Origin: Labrys okinawensis
GTDB taxonomy: Bacteria > Pseudomonadota > Alphaproteobacteria > Rhizobiales > Labraceae
Assembly: GCF_002982075.1 (NCBI RefSeq)
Contig: NZ_PUEJ01000002.1
Coordinates: 248,001-312,000, forward strand
Reading direction: 5' to 3'
DNA: 64,000 bases
In this document: positions 26,748 through 36,042 of the stretch, in pieces
Layout of the letters: each line of letters starts with the position of its first letter
Numbering within the stretch: the stretch's first letter is position 1
Program-made: the position numbers and the translations under genes
Notes under the pieces: generated by a model
What the model saw: only the letters and a program-made list of their open reading frames with translations
The model's database searches: none
Told to the model about the DNA's origin: nothing

Positions 26748-28073
26748 ATGAACCCCTCTTTTGCTGCCGATCTGATGGAACGTGCCCGCGACAAGGGCCC
26801 CGTTACCATCGGCCTGGTCGGGGCCGGCCAGATGGGCACCGACCTCATCGTGCAGATCGCGCTGATGCAGGGCATCCGCATCGGCGCCGTCGCCGTGCGT
26901 TCGCGCCCGCAGAACGCCATCTCGGCTGCCCTGAGCGCCGGCCACCGGCCCGACGAGCTCGTCGAGGTCGCCAATGCCTCGGCGATCGACCGGGCCATCG
27001 AGACCGGGCGCATCGCCATCACCACCGATTTGGAGGCACTGGCTGCCGCCGGCCGCATCGAGGTGATCATCGACGCCACCGGCCATCCCGAATCCGGGGC
27101 GATCGTGGCGGAGGCCGCCATCCGACACGGCAAGCATATCGTCATGCTCAATGTCGAGGCCGACATCACCATCGGCCGCCATTTCAAGGCCGAGGCGGAG
27201 AAGGCCGGCGTCATCTATACCGGCGCCGCCGGGGACGAGCCGGCCGCCGCGCTCGAACTGGTCTGTTTTGCCCGGGCGCTGGGCATGACTGTGGTCGCCG
27301 CCGGCAAGGGCAAGAACAACGCCCTGAATTTTGACGCCGTGCCCGACGACTATGTTGCCGAGGCCACGGCGCGCGACATGAACCCGCGCGTGCTGGTGGA
27401 ATTCGTCGACGGCTCCAAGACCATGGTGGAAATGGTGGCCCTCGCCAATGCCACCGGCCTCGAGCCGGACAAGCCCGGCCTGCATGGGCCGCGGGCCAGC
27501 AAGGAAGAACTCGCCGAGGTGCTGATCCCGGTCAGCCATGGCGGCGTGCTCTCCAAGCGCGGCTGCGTCGACTACACCATCGGCAAGGGCGTGGCACCGG
27601 GTGTGTTCTGCGTGGTCGAGCCCAATCATCAGCGCGTGCTCGAGCGCATGACCGACCTGCATGTCGGCAAGGGCCCCTTCTTCACCCTGCACCGGCCCTA
27701 CCATCTCACCAGCCTGGAGACACCGCTCACCGCCGCCCGCGCCGTGCTCTACGGCACCGCCGACCTACAGCCGCTCGACCATCCCGTGGCCGAGACCGCG
27801 GCGGTGGCTAAGCGCGACCTCGCTCCCGGCACCGTGCTCGGCCGCATCGGCGAATATGATTATCGCGGCTGGTCGATGCGCTGGGCGGATGCCAGGCGGG
27901 AGCGGCTGCTGCCGCTGGGCCTGGCCGAGCGGGCCCGCGTCACCAAGCCGATCCGCAAGGGCGAACTGCTCAGCCATGACAATTGCGCCGTCGACGACAG
28001 CCTCACCATCGTGCGCCTGCGCCGTCAGCTCGATCTCGCCGACCAGCGCTTCCTGAAGGCCGATGCGGCGTAA
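26748..28073 (+). CDS. DRL-type oxidoreductase (DXR-like / homoserine-dehydrogenase-like) with SAF domain
   Basis: A 441-residue protein. The N-terminal Rossmann domain starts PVTIGLVGAGQMGTDLIVQI, the catalytic part contains EVIIDATGHPESGAIVAEAA and GAAGDEPAAALELVCFARAL, and a C-terminal SAF domain includes TAAVAKRDLAPGTVLGRIGE. This matches the DRL family, named after the Brucella abortus enzyme that replaces DXR (DXP reductoisomerase) in the MEP isoprenoid pathway. Related proteins elsewhere act on other substrates, so the role here is open. The ATG at 26748 is preferred over 26721. YdcF follows 35 bp later. Confidence 0.75.
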   Translation: MNPSFAADLMERARDKGPVTIGLVGAGQMGTDLIVQIALMQGIRIGAVAVRSRPQNAISAALSAGHRPDELVEVANASAIDRAIETGRIAITTDLEALAAAGRIEVIIDATGHPESGAIVAEAAIRHGKHIVMLNVEADITIGRHFKAEAEKAGVIYTGAAGDEPAAALELVCFARALGMTVVAAGKGKNNALNFDAVPDDYVAEATARDMNPRVLVEFVDGSKTMVEMVALANATGLEPDKPGLHGPRASKEELAEVLIPVSHGGVLSKRGCVDYTIGKGVAPGVFCVVEPNHQRVLERMTDLHVGKGPFFTLHRPYHLTSLETPLTAARAVLYGTADLQPLDHPVAETAAVAKRDLAPGTVLGRIGEYDYRGWSMRWADARRERLLPLGLAERARVTKPIRKGELLSHDNCAVDDSLTIVRLRRQLDLADQRFLKADAA

Positions 28074-28108
28074 GGGAGCGCCAGCCTGCCACCCTGACAT
28101 CGCTTCCC

Positions 28109-28918
28109 ATGTTCTATTATCTCGCCAAGACCCTGGGCTTCCTGATCCTGCCCTCAAACGCGGCCCTGGTGCTCGGCCTTCTCGGTCTGCTCCTGAGTTT
28201 CATCCGCCGCGCGCAGCGCTTCGGCCGCTTCCTGATGGGCTTTGCGCTTATTGCCTTTGCAGTGATGGGCTGGTCTCCCCTCGGCAACTGGCTGATCCAG
28301 CCGCTGGAGGAGCGTTTCCCGCAGGCTGCGATCGCGCCGCAGACCAGGATCGCCGGCATCATCGTGCTGGGCGGCGCGGTCGACACCCACATCTCCACCA
28401 CGCGGCATGAGACCGCCCTCACCGATTCGGCCGAGCGGATGACCGCCGTTGCCAGCCTCTCGCGCCAGTTTCCCGATGCCCGCATCATTTTCACCGGCGG
28501 CGTCGGCTCGCTCGCCGGCCAGATCTGGGGCGACATCACCGAGGCGGACGCCTCACGGCAGCTTTTCCGCAGCTTCGGCATTCCAGACGAGCGCATGCTG
28601 TTCGAGAACCGTTCGCGCGACACCTATGAGAATGCCGTCTTTACCTACGACCTTCTCAAGCCCAGGCCGGGCGAGACCTATCTGCTGGTCACCTCCGGCT
28701 ACCACATGCCGCGCTCGATGGCCTTGTTTCGCAAGGCCGGCTTCGATGTAATGGCCTATCCCGTCAATTATCGCACGGCGGGCCCGCAGGATGGCCTGCG
28801 GCCCTTCTATGCGATGAGCGACGGGCTGCGCCAGGTGAACCTCGCCGTGCGCGAGTGGATCGGCCTCCTCTCCTACCGGCTGAGCGGGCGCATCGACGAG
28901 ATCTTCCCCGAACCGTGA
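28109..28918 (+). CDS. YdcF/SanA family membrane protein (DUF218)
   Basis: A 269-residue protein. Two N-terminal membrane helices (residues 1-65) precede the DUF218 domain, which begins AGIIVLGGAV and contains DARIIFTGGVGSL, LFENRSRDTYENAVF and YLLVTSGYHMPRSMALFRKAG. These motifs define the YdcF/ElyC/SanA group, linked to envelope integrity and peptidoglycan or polysaccharide carrier metabolism. The start follows the DRL-like gene closely and the aminopeptidase starts 10 bp after its stop, suggesting co-transcription. Confidence 0.88.
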   Translation: MFYYLAKTLGFLILPSNAALVLGLLGLLLSFIRRAQRFGRFLMGFALIAFAVMGWSPLGNWLIQPLEERFPQAAIAPQTRIAGIIVLGGAVDTHISTTRHETALTDSAERMTAVASLSRQFPDARIIFTGGVGSLAGQIWGDITEADASRQLFRSFGIPDERMLFENRSRDTYENAVFTYDLLKPRPGETYLLVTSGYHMPRSMALFRKAGFDVMAYPVNYRTAGPQDGLRPFYAMSDGLRQVNLAVREWIGLLSYRLSGRIDEIFPEP

Positions 28919-28928
28919 AAGTTCCATC

Positions 28929-30308
28929 ATGTCCGAGCATCTGGTTGCCGCCGCCGAAGAGGCTGTTCCGATCTGGTTCGCCACCAAGGAGACCGCCGGC
29001 GCGGTGCTGGAGCGCCTGCCGCAGGCACAGCGGGACTGGATCGCCGCCAATGGCTTCGAGGCAAGCCCCGGCCGCCACCTCGTTCTGCCGGGGCCTGACG
29101 GCAGCCTCTCCGGGGTGATTTTCGGCCTCGAGGGCGAATCGGCCCGCCATCGCGACGGCTTCCTGCCCGGCAAGCTCGCCACTGTGCTGCCGGTCGGCAC
29201 CTATCGATTCGCCAATGCCAGCCATGACGACCGGCTCGCCGCCCTCGGCTGGGTGTTGAGCCTCTACCGTTTCGCCCGCTACAAGCGCAATGATATAAAG
29301 GCTGTACGGCTGATCGCGCCCGATGGTATCGACCGCGAGGAGATCCTGTCGATCGCCGAGGCCGTGGCGCTCGGGCGCGATCTCGTCAACACGCCGGCCA
29401 ATGATCTCGGGCCGGCGGAACTGGCCGAGGCGGCACGCGCCCTGGCCGAGCGGCATGGCGCGGCGTTCCGGGTCGTGATCGGCGAGGCACTGCTGGCCGA
29501 GAATTTCCCGATGATCCATGCCGTCGGCCGGGCCTCCTCGCGTGCGCCCAGGCTGATCGACCTGACCTGGGGCGACGCCGCCCATCCCAAGGTGACGCTG
29601 GTCGGCAAGGGCGTGATCTTCGACACCGGCGGCCTCGACATCAAGCCATCGGCCAGCATGCTCCTGATGAAGAAGGACATGGGCGGGGCGGCCTCGGTGC
29701 TCGCCTGCGCCAGCATGATCATGGCCGCCGGCCTCAAGCTGCGCCTACGCGTGCTGATCCCGGCCGTCGAGAATTCGATTTCCGGCGATGCCTTCCGCCC
29801 CAGCGACATTCTGGCCTCGCGCAAGGGGCTGAGCGTGGAGATCGGCAATACCGACGCCGAGGGCCGTCTCGTGCTGGCCGACGCCCTTGCCTTGGCCGAC
29901 GAGGAAGCACCGGAGCTGATCGTCGATATGGCCACACTGACGGGCGCCGCCCGCGTCGCCCTCGGCCCCGACCTGCCGCCCCTGTTCTGCCGTGAAGAAA
30001 AGGTGGCAACCGATCTCCTGGCCCACGCCGCCAGCGAGAACGATCCGCTCTGGCGCCTGCCGCTCTGGCCGCCCTATGACGCCATGCTGGATTCGAAAGT
30101 GGCCGATCTCAACAACGCCCCCGGGGGCGGCTTTGCCGGCGCGATCACCGCCGCCCTCTTCCTCAACCGCTTCGTCGAGAAGGCCGGGGCCTATGTGCAC
30201 CTCGACATCTTCGCCTGGACGCCCTCTGCCAAGCCCGGCCGACCAGAGGGAGCCGAGGTGATGGGCGCCCGCGCGCTTTATGCCTATCTCAAGGCGCGGT
30301 TCGGCTGA
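28929..30308 (+). CDS. M17 leucyl aminopeptidase family protein
   Basis: A 459-residue protein with the M17 catalytic domain: GKGVIFDTGGLDIKPSASML, MKKDMGGAA and the signature NTDAEGRLVLADALA, which hold the metal ligands. The C-terminus has APGGGFAGAITAALFLNRFV. The N-terminal domain is shorter than in E. coli PepA, as is usual for the alphaproteobacterial subgroup. It is a cytoplasmic two-metal exopeptidase removing N-terminal residues from peptides. It starts 10 bp after YdcF. Confidence 0.92.
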   Translation: MSEHLVAAAEEAVPIWFATKETAGAVLERLPQAQRDWIAANGFEASPGRHLVLPGPDGSLSGVIFGLEGESARHRDGFLPGKLATVLPVGTYRFANASHDDRLAALGWVLSLYRFARYKRNDIKAVRLIAPDGIDREEILSIAEAVALGRDLVNTPANDLGPAELAEAARALAERHGAAFRVVIGEALLAENFPMIHAVGRASSRAPRLIDLTWGDAAHPKVTLVGKGVIFDTGGLDIKPSASMLLMKKDMGGAASVLACASMIMAAGLKLRLRVLIPAVENSISGDAFRPSDILASRKGLSVEIGNTDAEGRLVLADALALADEEAPELIVDMATLTGAARVALGPDLPPLFCREEKVATDLLAHAASENDPLWRLPLWPPYDAMLDSKVADLNNAPGGGFAGAITAALFLNRFVEKAGAYVHLDIFAWTPSAKPGRPEGAEVMGARALYAYLKARFG

Positions 30309-30388
30309 AGCCAGCCGACAGACCGACCGGAGCCGGCAGCATAGCCGGCTCGAACCAAAGCCAGTCCAGCCCTTCGGGAACTTGTGCC

Positions 30389-31816
30389 ATGAGCAATGCC
30401 GACGACCTGATTCGCCTCACCGCCTGCGAGGTCGTCGAGCGCCTCAAGCGGCGCGAAGTCAGCCCGCTCGATCTCGTCGAGGCCTCGCTCGCCCGCATTG
30501 AGGCGGTGGACGGCAAGGTCAACGCCATGGTCACGCTCTGCCCCGAGCGGGCGCGTGACCAAGCCCGCCGCCTGATGGCCACCCCGGCCAGCGAAGACCC
30601 GCACTGGCTCGGCGGCCTGCCGCTCGCCGTCAAGGACCTCAACGACGTCGCCGGCGTGCGCACGACCTATGGCTCGCAGATCTACAGGGATCACGTACCC
30701 GAGCGTTCCGACATCATGGTCGAACGCCTGGAGGCTCGCGGCGGCATCACCATCGGCAAGAGCAACACGCCCGAATTCGGCGCCGGCGCCAATACGTTCA
30801 ATGCCGTGTTCGGCGACACCCTCAACCCCTGGAACACCAGTCTCAACGCGGGCGGCTCCTCAGGCGGATCGGCGGTGGCACTCGCCACCGGCCAGGTCTG
30901 GCTGGCGACCGGCTCGGATCTCGGCGGCTCGCTGCGCACCCCCGCCAGCTTCTGCTCGGTGGTCGGGCTGCGCCCCTCGCCCGGCCGGGTTGCCAGCGGC
31001 CCGGACGGCATCAAGTTCGAGACCCTGCCGGTCAACGGCCCGATGGCGCGCACGGTCGAGGATGTCGGCCTGATGCTCGACGCCATGGCCGGCTGGCACA
31101 TCGAGGACCCGCTGTCGCTGGAGGAACCGGCCGTCGGCTTTCGCGAGAGCGCCCGCCGCCGGCAGGCGCCCAGGCGCGTCGCCTTCTCGCCCGAGCTCGG
31201 CGTCACCCCGGTGCATCGCGAGGCGCGGGCGATCGCCGAGGCTGCTGCAAGACGCCTGGAGGAAGCCGGCTCGATCGTCGAGGAGGCCTGTCCCGACTTT
31301 GCCGGCGTGCCGGAAGCCTTCCAGACGCTGCGCGCCCTCTCCTACGCCGCCGGCATGCGCGACCTGCTCGAGACGCGCCGCAGCGAGCTCAAGCCCGACG
31401 TGATCTGGAACATCGAAAAGGGCCGCGCCCTCGATGCCGATACGATCGGCGCCGCCATGCTCCGCCGCAGCAGGCTCTATGACGATATCGCCGCCTTCTT
31501 CTCACGCTATGACGTGCTGATCGCTCCGGCCGCCTGCACCCCGCCGCTCGCCATCGAGCAGCGCTGGGTCCGCGAAGTGGAAGGCACGGTGTTCGAGAAC
31601 TATGTCGACTGGCTCAAGATCGCCAGTGTCGTCACCATGACCTCCTGCCCTTCTCTCGCTTTGCCTGCCGGCTTCACCACTGACGGCCGCCCCGTGGGCG
31701 TCCAGCTCATCGGCCGGCCACGGGGCGAGGCAGCGCTGCTGAGTGCAGGAGCGGTGCTGGAGGATCTGCTGGGGTTGAGCAGGCTGGTGCCGATTGAGCC
31801 GAGGACAATAACTTGA
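30389..31816 (+). CDS. Amidase signature family protein
   Basis: A 475-residue protein with the Ser-cisSer-Lys catalytic triad of the amidase signature family: the lysine in GLPLAVKDLNDVAGVRTTYG, and the serines in NAGGSSGGSAVALATG and ATGSDLGGSLRTPASFC. Members hydrolyse amide bonds in varied substrates; it lacks the linked GatB/GatC genes that would mark GatA. The ATG at 30389 follows a GGGAAC stretch. It is the last GC-rich gene before the AT-rich island. Confidence 0.88.
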   Translation: MSNADDLIRLTACEVVERLKRREVSPLDLVEASLARIEAVDGKVNAMVTLCPERARDQARRLMATPASEDPHWLGGLPLAVKDLNDVAGVRTTYGSQIYRDHVPERSDIMVERLEARGGITIGKSNTPEFGAGANTFNAVFGDTLNPWNTSLNAGGSSGGSAVALATGQVWLATGSDLGGSLRTPASFCSVVGLRPSPGRVASGPDGIKFETLPVNGPMARTVEDVGLMLDAMAGWHIEDPLSLEEPAVGFRESARRRQAPRRVAFSPELGVTPVHREARAIAEAAARRLEEAGSIVEEACPDFAGVPEAFQTLRALSYAAGMRDLLETRRSELKPDVIWNIEKGRALDADTIGAAMLRRSRLYDDIAAFFSRYDVLIAPAACTPPLAIEQRWVREVEGTVFENYVDWLKIASVVTMTSCPSLALPAGFTTDGRPVGVQLIGRPRGEAALLSAGAVLEDLLGLSRLVPIEPRTIT

Positions 31817-31838
31817 TCTTAATAGGACTAAGCCAACT

Positions 31839-31939
31839 AAAGCATTTTCCAGAAAGCCGACAGACTTCCTGATTAAGAAGACGCGTCAAAACAAAGAGAT
31901 GAAGCAAAATGACGTTTCTGTCTAAACGCGCTTTGCTCC
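31839..31939. repeat. Dispersed ~100 bp intergenic repeat, copy 2
   Basis: It begins AAGCATTTTCCAGAAAGCC, contains AAGACGCGTCAAAAC and ends AAACGCGCTTTGCTCC, as in the copy at 26532-26630. It marks the left boundary of the AT-rich island. Confidence 0.6.
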
Positions 31940-31952
31940 GGCTTTCTCAAAG

Positions 31953-33011
31953 CTATAAAAATACTAAATTAGCCAGTTCTTCACTAAGTGCCTTCGGGTC
32001 AAAAATTAAATAATCAGAGAAAATGCTGTCTAGAACTTTCTTTTCTGAGGCCCGTAATATATCGGCTGAAACCTTGTATATTTCTGTCTTATTTTCACCT
32101 ATTGCATCCGTAAGAAAATAGTTATGAAAAAAATCTCCTTCAAGATGATTTATCGCAATCATTCTTGAAGAATTTTGTGCAAACACCGAAGTGTGGAATG
32201 CAGATCCAATAAACCCACATACGGATTTATATCTTCTAAAAATTGACACTTGCTCTCTAAAGGAAAGTTCTTGCGGATGAACTATATCGAAACCTAAAGT
32301 ATGTAGGGCCGCCTCAAGTTCTGATTCTCCAATAATCCCGTTAGATGGCTTCGCAACTTTGCTTCTGGATAGATAAACAGGCCTATCAATTTTCGATGCA
32401 TCGGATTCGATAAGAAACTCTCCGATTTTTCTGTAGAGAGGCTTCGCTGCTTCCAAAGTCACGGCATAATTCAGCTGAACGCATGGCCCAGGAATCCAGA
32501 TATCGCGAAGGCGCTCTGGCTTCCGGCACTCATAAATATCTTTTTCAGTTATTCCCAGAGCGTTCATTATTTCAAAAATATATGGAATATTATACCATTG
32601 AGCGGTGTCAGAAAATTCAGATTGAAAGACAATCCTCCTCCCATTTAATCCATGTCTCACAATAGGCCAAAGGTGACATAGGCTCTCAAGTATTACGTGA
32701 CCATAACTTCTTTCAGGGTCTGGATATATCTTGCCGCCATAGATAAATCCAGACTGAGCGTTATCCTCGACCTCCTCAAGCGAACAAGAAAGTTCAGCTT
32801 TCTGGAACGGCATATGTTTTTTAAACCAATAGTCAATTGTTGATTCTATAGGTTTTCCTTGCGCATCAAATACACCCCAGGCCCCCCGTTTGACCAGGGG
32901 GGTTATAATAGCTTCCGGGAAGAACTCATAGCTGGGCAACCCGTCTCTAAACACCAGCGAATTCCTGATGTGCTCCGCCGGGAATGGATCTAAACTACGG
33001 AACTGACTCAT
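31953..33011 (-). CDS. Glycosyltransferase 61-like protein (DUF563)
   Basis: A 352-residue protein with the GT61/DUF563 pattern: SYGHVILESLCHLWPIVRHG, RPVYLSRSKVAKPSNGIIGE and CGFIGSAFHTSVFAQNSSRM. Such proteins add sugars to exopolysaccharide or lipopolysaccharide, or to glycoproteins. Base composition is clearly more AT-rich than the flanking genes, and codon choice differs, suggesting recent transfer. No signal or membrane segment is seen. The ATG at 33011 follows GGGGGATGAG. Confidence 0.75.
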   Translation of the reverse strand: MSQFRSLDPFPAEHIRNSLVFRDGLPSYEFFPEAIITPLVKRGAWGVFDAQGKPIESTIDYWFKKHMPFQKAELSCSLEEVEDNAQSGFIYGGKIYPDPERSYGHVILESLCHLWPIVRHGLNGRRIVFQSEFSDTAQWYNIPYIFEIMNALGITEKDIYECRKPERLRDIWIPGPCVQLNYAVTLEAAKPLYRKIGEFLIESDASKIDRPVYLSRSKVAKPSNGIIGESELEAALHTLGFDIVHPQELSFREQVSIFRRYKSVCGFIGSAFHTSVFAQNSSRMIAINHLEGDFFHNYFLTDAIGENKTEIYKVSADILRASEKKVLDSIFSDYLIFDPKALSEELANLVFL

Positions 33012-33302
33012 CTTAACTCATCCCCCAGGAGGTGTGATTTGAGGAAGGTCGTAAAAGTTGCTGCCTAGGAAATTACGGGCACATTTTGCGCTTTAACATG
33101 TCAATATGGCAATAAAGTAGATTTCCACATCTCTAACTTCCTTGCGCTATTTTCAAATGAAGTAATTAAATAAGATTATATCTAAATTGAATTTTTGACA
33201 TAATAATACCGAAAATAAATTTAACTATCGAACACTGAATTCTCAGCTACCTCAATATCAGCAAGCCAATACACTGCGAGCCAGCTTATGAAGAACGGCT
33301 GC

Positions 33303-34118
33303 TCATCGCATGGATAAAACATGGCCCCTCAAAAGGCGCTCCAATATGAGACCAACCGCGAGGGCTACAACACCGAAGCCAATCGTATAAGTCCGATCAA
33401 GCAAATGCTCGCCGTACCCCTCGTAATATGCAGCACGCATCCATTCAACGACCTGAAGAGCGGGGTTATAGGACAACCAGGTTCGGAATGGATCGGGTAT
33501 CGCACTTGGTACAAACATGACGCCAGACGACGCCCAGACGGCCACATTCAAAAGCATATAGCCCGTCATCCACATCTGAAACACCATCATGATGACGCTG
33601 TTTAGTACACCCACGCCCAATCCGAGCAGAATCGCCGCAAGAATAGCGCCAAATGCCTCAGCCATATCCTGCGGAGCCAACGGAACACCGAAAAACCATC
33701 CCAAAATAATCATGATTATAGCGACCGTAAAAGCCGATAAGATCTCCAGCACGGCGCTAGCAATTAGAACATCCAGCAACTTCACTTCCGGCAGTCCCAA
33801 CAGTGGCCTGTTCGCCAACAGATCCACCATCATGAAACGCGATAGATAGGAAAAAACCATAAAAGGCACGGAGCCGGTTGCAACAAACAGCACGGCGCTT
33901 TCGCCGAACGGTGCCGATCGTCCTCCAATGGTAAATATCGCAATCAGCAGCAGGATATGTGCAACAGGCCATCCGACGGCCACCAGATAGCCTGTACCAT
34001 GGCCAAAAAATCGAGTTCTAATCGTGCGCAAAAGGATCGCGGCGAGCACCTGCCTTTGTCGTCGCATCGCGCCCCAAAAACTCGGCACCTGATATCCAAG
34101 CATTGTCACCATACTCAT
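33303..34118 (-). CDS. ABC-2 type polysaccharide export permease (KpsM-like)
   Basis: A 271-residue protein with about six membrane helices. The ABC-2 permease pattern is seen in RQRQVLAAILLRTIRTRFFG near the N-terminus and SSGVMFVPSAIPDPFRTWLSYNP near the end, as in KpsM/Wzm-type exporters of capsule or O-antigen. The KpsT/Wzt ATPase that such a permease needs is not in the window. It lies in the AT-rich island, but is itself less AT-rich than its neighbours. Confidence 0.85.
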   Translation of the reverse strand: MSMVTMLGYQVPSFWGAMRRQRQVLAAILLRTIRTRFFGHGTGYLVAVGWPVAHILLLIAIFTIGGRSAPFGESAVLFVATGSVPFMVFSYLSRFMMVDLLANRPLLGLPEVKLLDVLIASAVLEILSAFTVAIIMIILGWFFGVPLAPQDMAEAFGAILAAILLGLGVGVLNSVIMMVFQMWMTGYMLLNVAVWASSGVMFVPSAIPDPFRTWLSYNPALQVVEWMRAAYYEGYGEHLLDRTYTIGFGVVALAVGLILERLLRGHVLSMR

Positions 34119-34319
34119 CCCGATATGTCAGCTATTGGACAAACATGGCAGAAGGTAGGTAATGTATCTGCCAGCCCAGAGGTCGGTTAAAAACACCTGA
34201 ATCACACGAGACAGAGCATAGTCCTCCGGAATGCAATTATGACAAACCGGCACTTTGATCTCGATATGGTGTAGATACAAATTCAAAACCACCACCATGG
34301 AGCCTTAGATATAAGCCTC

Positions 34320-35066
34320 TTATAGCCAAAATAATTTTCTCATTTTTGAAGCTGTATTGACGGATGACGTTGAAATAATATTGCATTCGTCAAAATATCG
34401 AGCAACTCCGTATTCTTTCAATTCGATATTAGACCATTCCTTCCAAATTTTATAATAGTTATCAGATAGCTCTCTTGACTCGGGGTCCAGATTTGTAATT
34501 GCCACAAGACCTGTTGGAGCCGCATCAAATACATATATATCTAAGCCTGGTCTGTTTTTCCTTAGAATTGGAAGTACCTTCCAGACATCCCCTGTCCACG
34601 GAACAGCGCCTCCCGGATATTCCCGGATCGTCATTTCGCCATTGAAGGGCAACATATCATGAAGAAATATAATAGAATTTCTTTTGCAATGCCGTTCCGT
34701 ATTATAAAAGTCTCGAAGTAAGGTCTCCGCCTCGTGCAATCCATCCAGAAAAGCAATATCAATTTTTTTTGACAATAAGGAGGTCGGGTTATACTCCGCG
34801 AAAAACAGATCGCTAGGCATGGAAAATAACATCGTTACCGGCCTCTTATTATTTATAGAGTCAGGAGATACGGTAAACATCGGATCAATTGCAATAGAAT
34901 TACATCTAGAATTGGCAAGAGAGGCGCCGGTGGCGGTTCCAATTTCCAAATAACCTTTTGGATTAAGAAAATCGTGAAATTTTTTTAAAAAGCTGTAATA
35001 TATCTCTCCGTTTAACTTTACGTAATCTTTGTGATTGGAGTCATCCTGTTTATATAGATCAGACAT
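34320..35066 (-). CDS. Class I SAM-dependent methyltransferase (Methyltransf_24-like)
   Basis: About 248 residues. The SAM-binding motif I is GYLEIGTATGASLANSRC and IDIAFLDGLHEAETLLRDF matches the later acidic motif of Methyltransf_24 proteins. These are often found with sugar or peptide modification genes. It is AT-rich like the GT61 gene. The ATG at 35066 (MSDLYKQDD) is preferred over 35099 because the extra N-terminal residues are not family-like. Substrate unknown. Confidence 0.75.
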   Translation of the reverse strand: MSDLYKQDDSNHKDYVKLNGEIYYSFLKKFHDFLNPKGYLEIGTATGASLANSRCNSIAIDPMFTVSPDSINNKRPVTMLFSMPSDLFFAEYNPTSLLSKKIDIAFLDGLHEAETLLRDFYNTERHCKRNSIIFLHDMLPFNGEMTIREYPGGAVPWTGDVWKVLPILRKNRPGLDIYVFDAAPTGLVAITNLDPESRELSDNYYKIWKEWSNIELKEYGVARYFDECNIISTSSVNTASKMRKLFWL

Positions 35067-35484
35067 TTTGCAGGCCTTTATTATGCATGATGGCAACAAA
35101 CTTCAAATATACGTAGGTAGCTTCACGAGATCATTATAAATGATCTCCAGCATTTATCATGTATACCCGAAGTTCCACTCCATCTTCAAATCACAGAATT
35201 TATTCCAAATTGCAAGTCGGAAATAGTTCCTCGTTTCCGACAATAAGTTCTCATCAATCGCCGATTTCGATATATCTGAATTAGATGCCGAGAGATAAAG
35301 CGCCCTCGTCATTGTTTTCGATGCATGCAACGAAGCATACCTAACGCACTCTTATTTCTGATGAAAAACCGGCGATTCCGGGAGTTATGATCCTTTTGGA
35401 TTCGACTCTCGTTAACCCAATCTGCGTGATTGCGCTCCTATCCTCGTTTCTCCAATTTCCAGCAGCGGGGAGGCACAGAGGGCG
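35067..35484. other. AT-rich intergenic stretch
   Basis: No gene or repeat is visible here. Its composition matches the AT-rich island to the left until about 35440, where GC-rich sequence resumes ahead of the MarR gene; this may be the right boundary of the island. Confidence 0.5.
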
Positions 35485-35835
35485 ATGGCGGTGGAGATGC
35501 GGCCGGCGCAGGCGTTGCGGCTCTGGCATGACGTCATGCTGACTTTGGTGCGCGATGCCCAGCCCGACCTGTCGAGCCGGCAGCTCGCCATCCTGCTCAC
35601 CGTCTATCTCGAAGCACCGCCGCACACCGTGCGCGGTCTCGCGGCCAAGCTTGATGTCACCAAGCCGGTGATCACCCGTGCCCTCGACAGCCTTGCCAAG
35701 CTCAAGCTCACCGCGCGGCGACGCGACGAGTTCGACCGGCGCAATGTCATCATCCAGCGCACGGTGGACGGCGCGCTCTATGTCGAGAAACTGGGTGATA
35801 TTCTGGTTGCTCTCGGCCGGGACCTGCCGCGGTGA
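35485..35835 (+). CDS. Short MarR-family winged-helix regulator
   Basis: A 116-residue protein with a single winged helix: LSSRQLAILLTVYLEAPPHTVRGLAA, LDVTKPVITRALDSLAKLKL and a basic wing RRRDEFDRRNVIIQRT. It is shorter than typical MarR proteins (about 145 residues) because the terminal dimerisation helices are reduced. It lies 207 bp before the NlpC/P60 gene on the same strand. Confidence 0.75.
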   Translation: MAVEMRPAQALRLWHDVMLTLVRDAQPDLSSRQLAILLTVYLEAPPHTVRGLAAKLDVTKPVITRALDSLAKLKLTARRRDEFDRRNVIIQRTVDGALYVEKLGDILVALGRDLPR

Positions 35836-36042
35836 AGGAGGCGGCCCGCCCGGCGTGCCGGGTCGAATGATGGTGATCCGCGTTTTCGCCCGGCGCGAGA
35901 CGGCTTGGGGGCAAGGCCTCGGCCTCGGCCCTCCAATTCGGCCCTATCCGATCTGAGACCACCGAGGAGCCGCGGCGAAGAGCTTGCAGCCCCCGCCGAG
36001 CTGTTCCATTGAAGACATACCCCGATTCAAGGACCGACCTCT

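Noticed and set aside
35340-35484. Attachment site at the right edge of the AT-rich island
   Set aside because: No tRNA gene or direct repeat matching the left edge could be seen.
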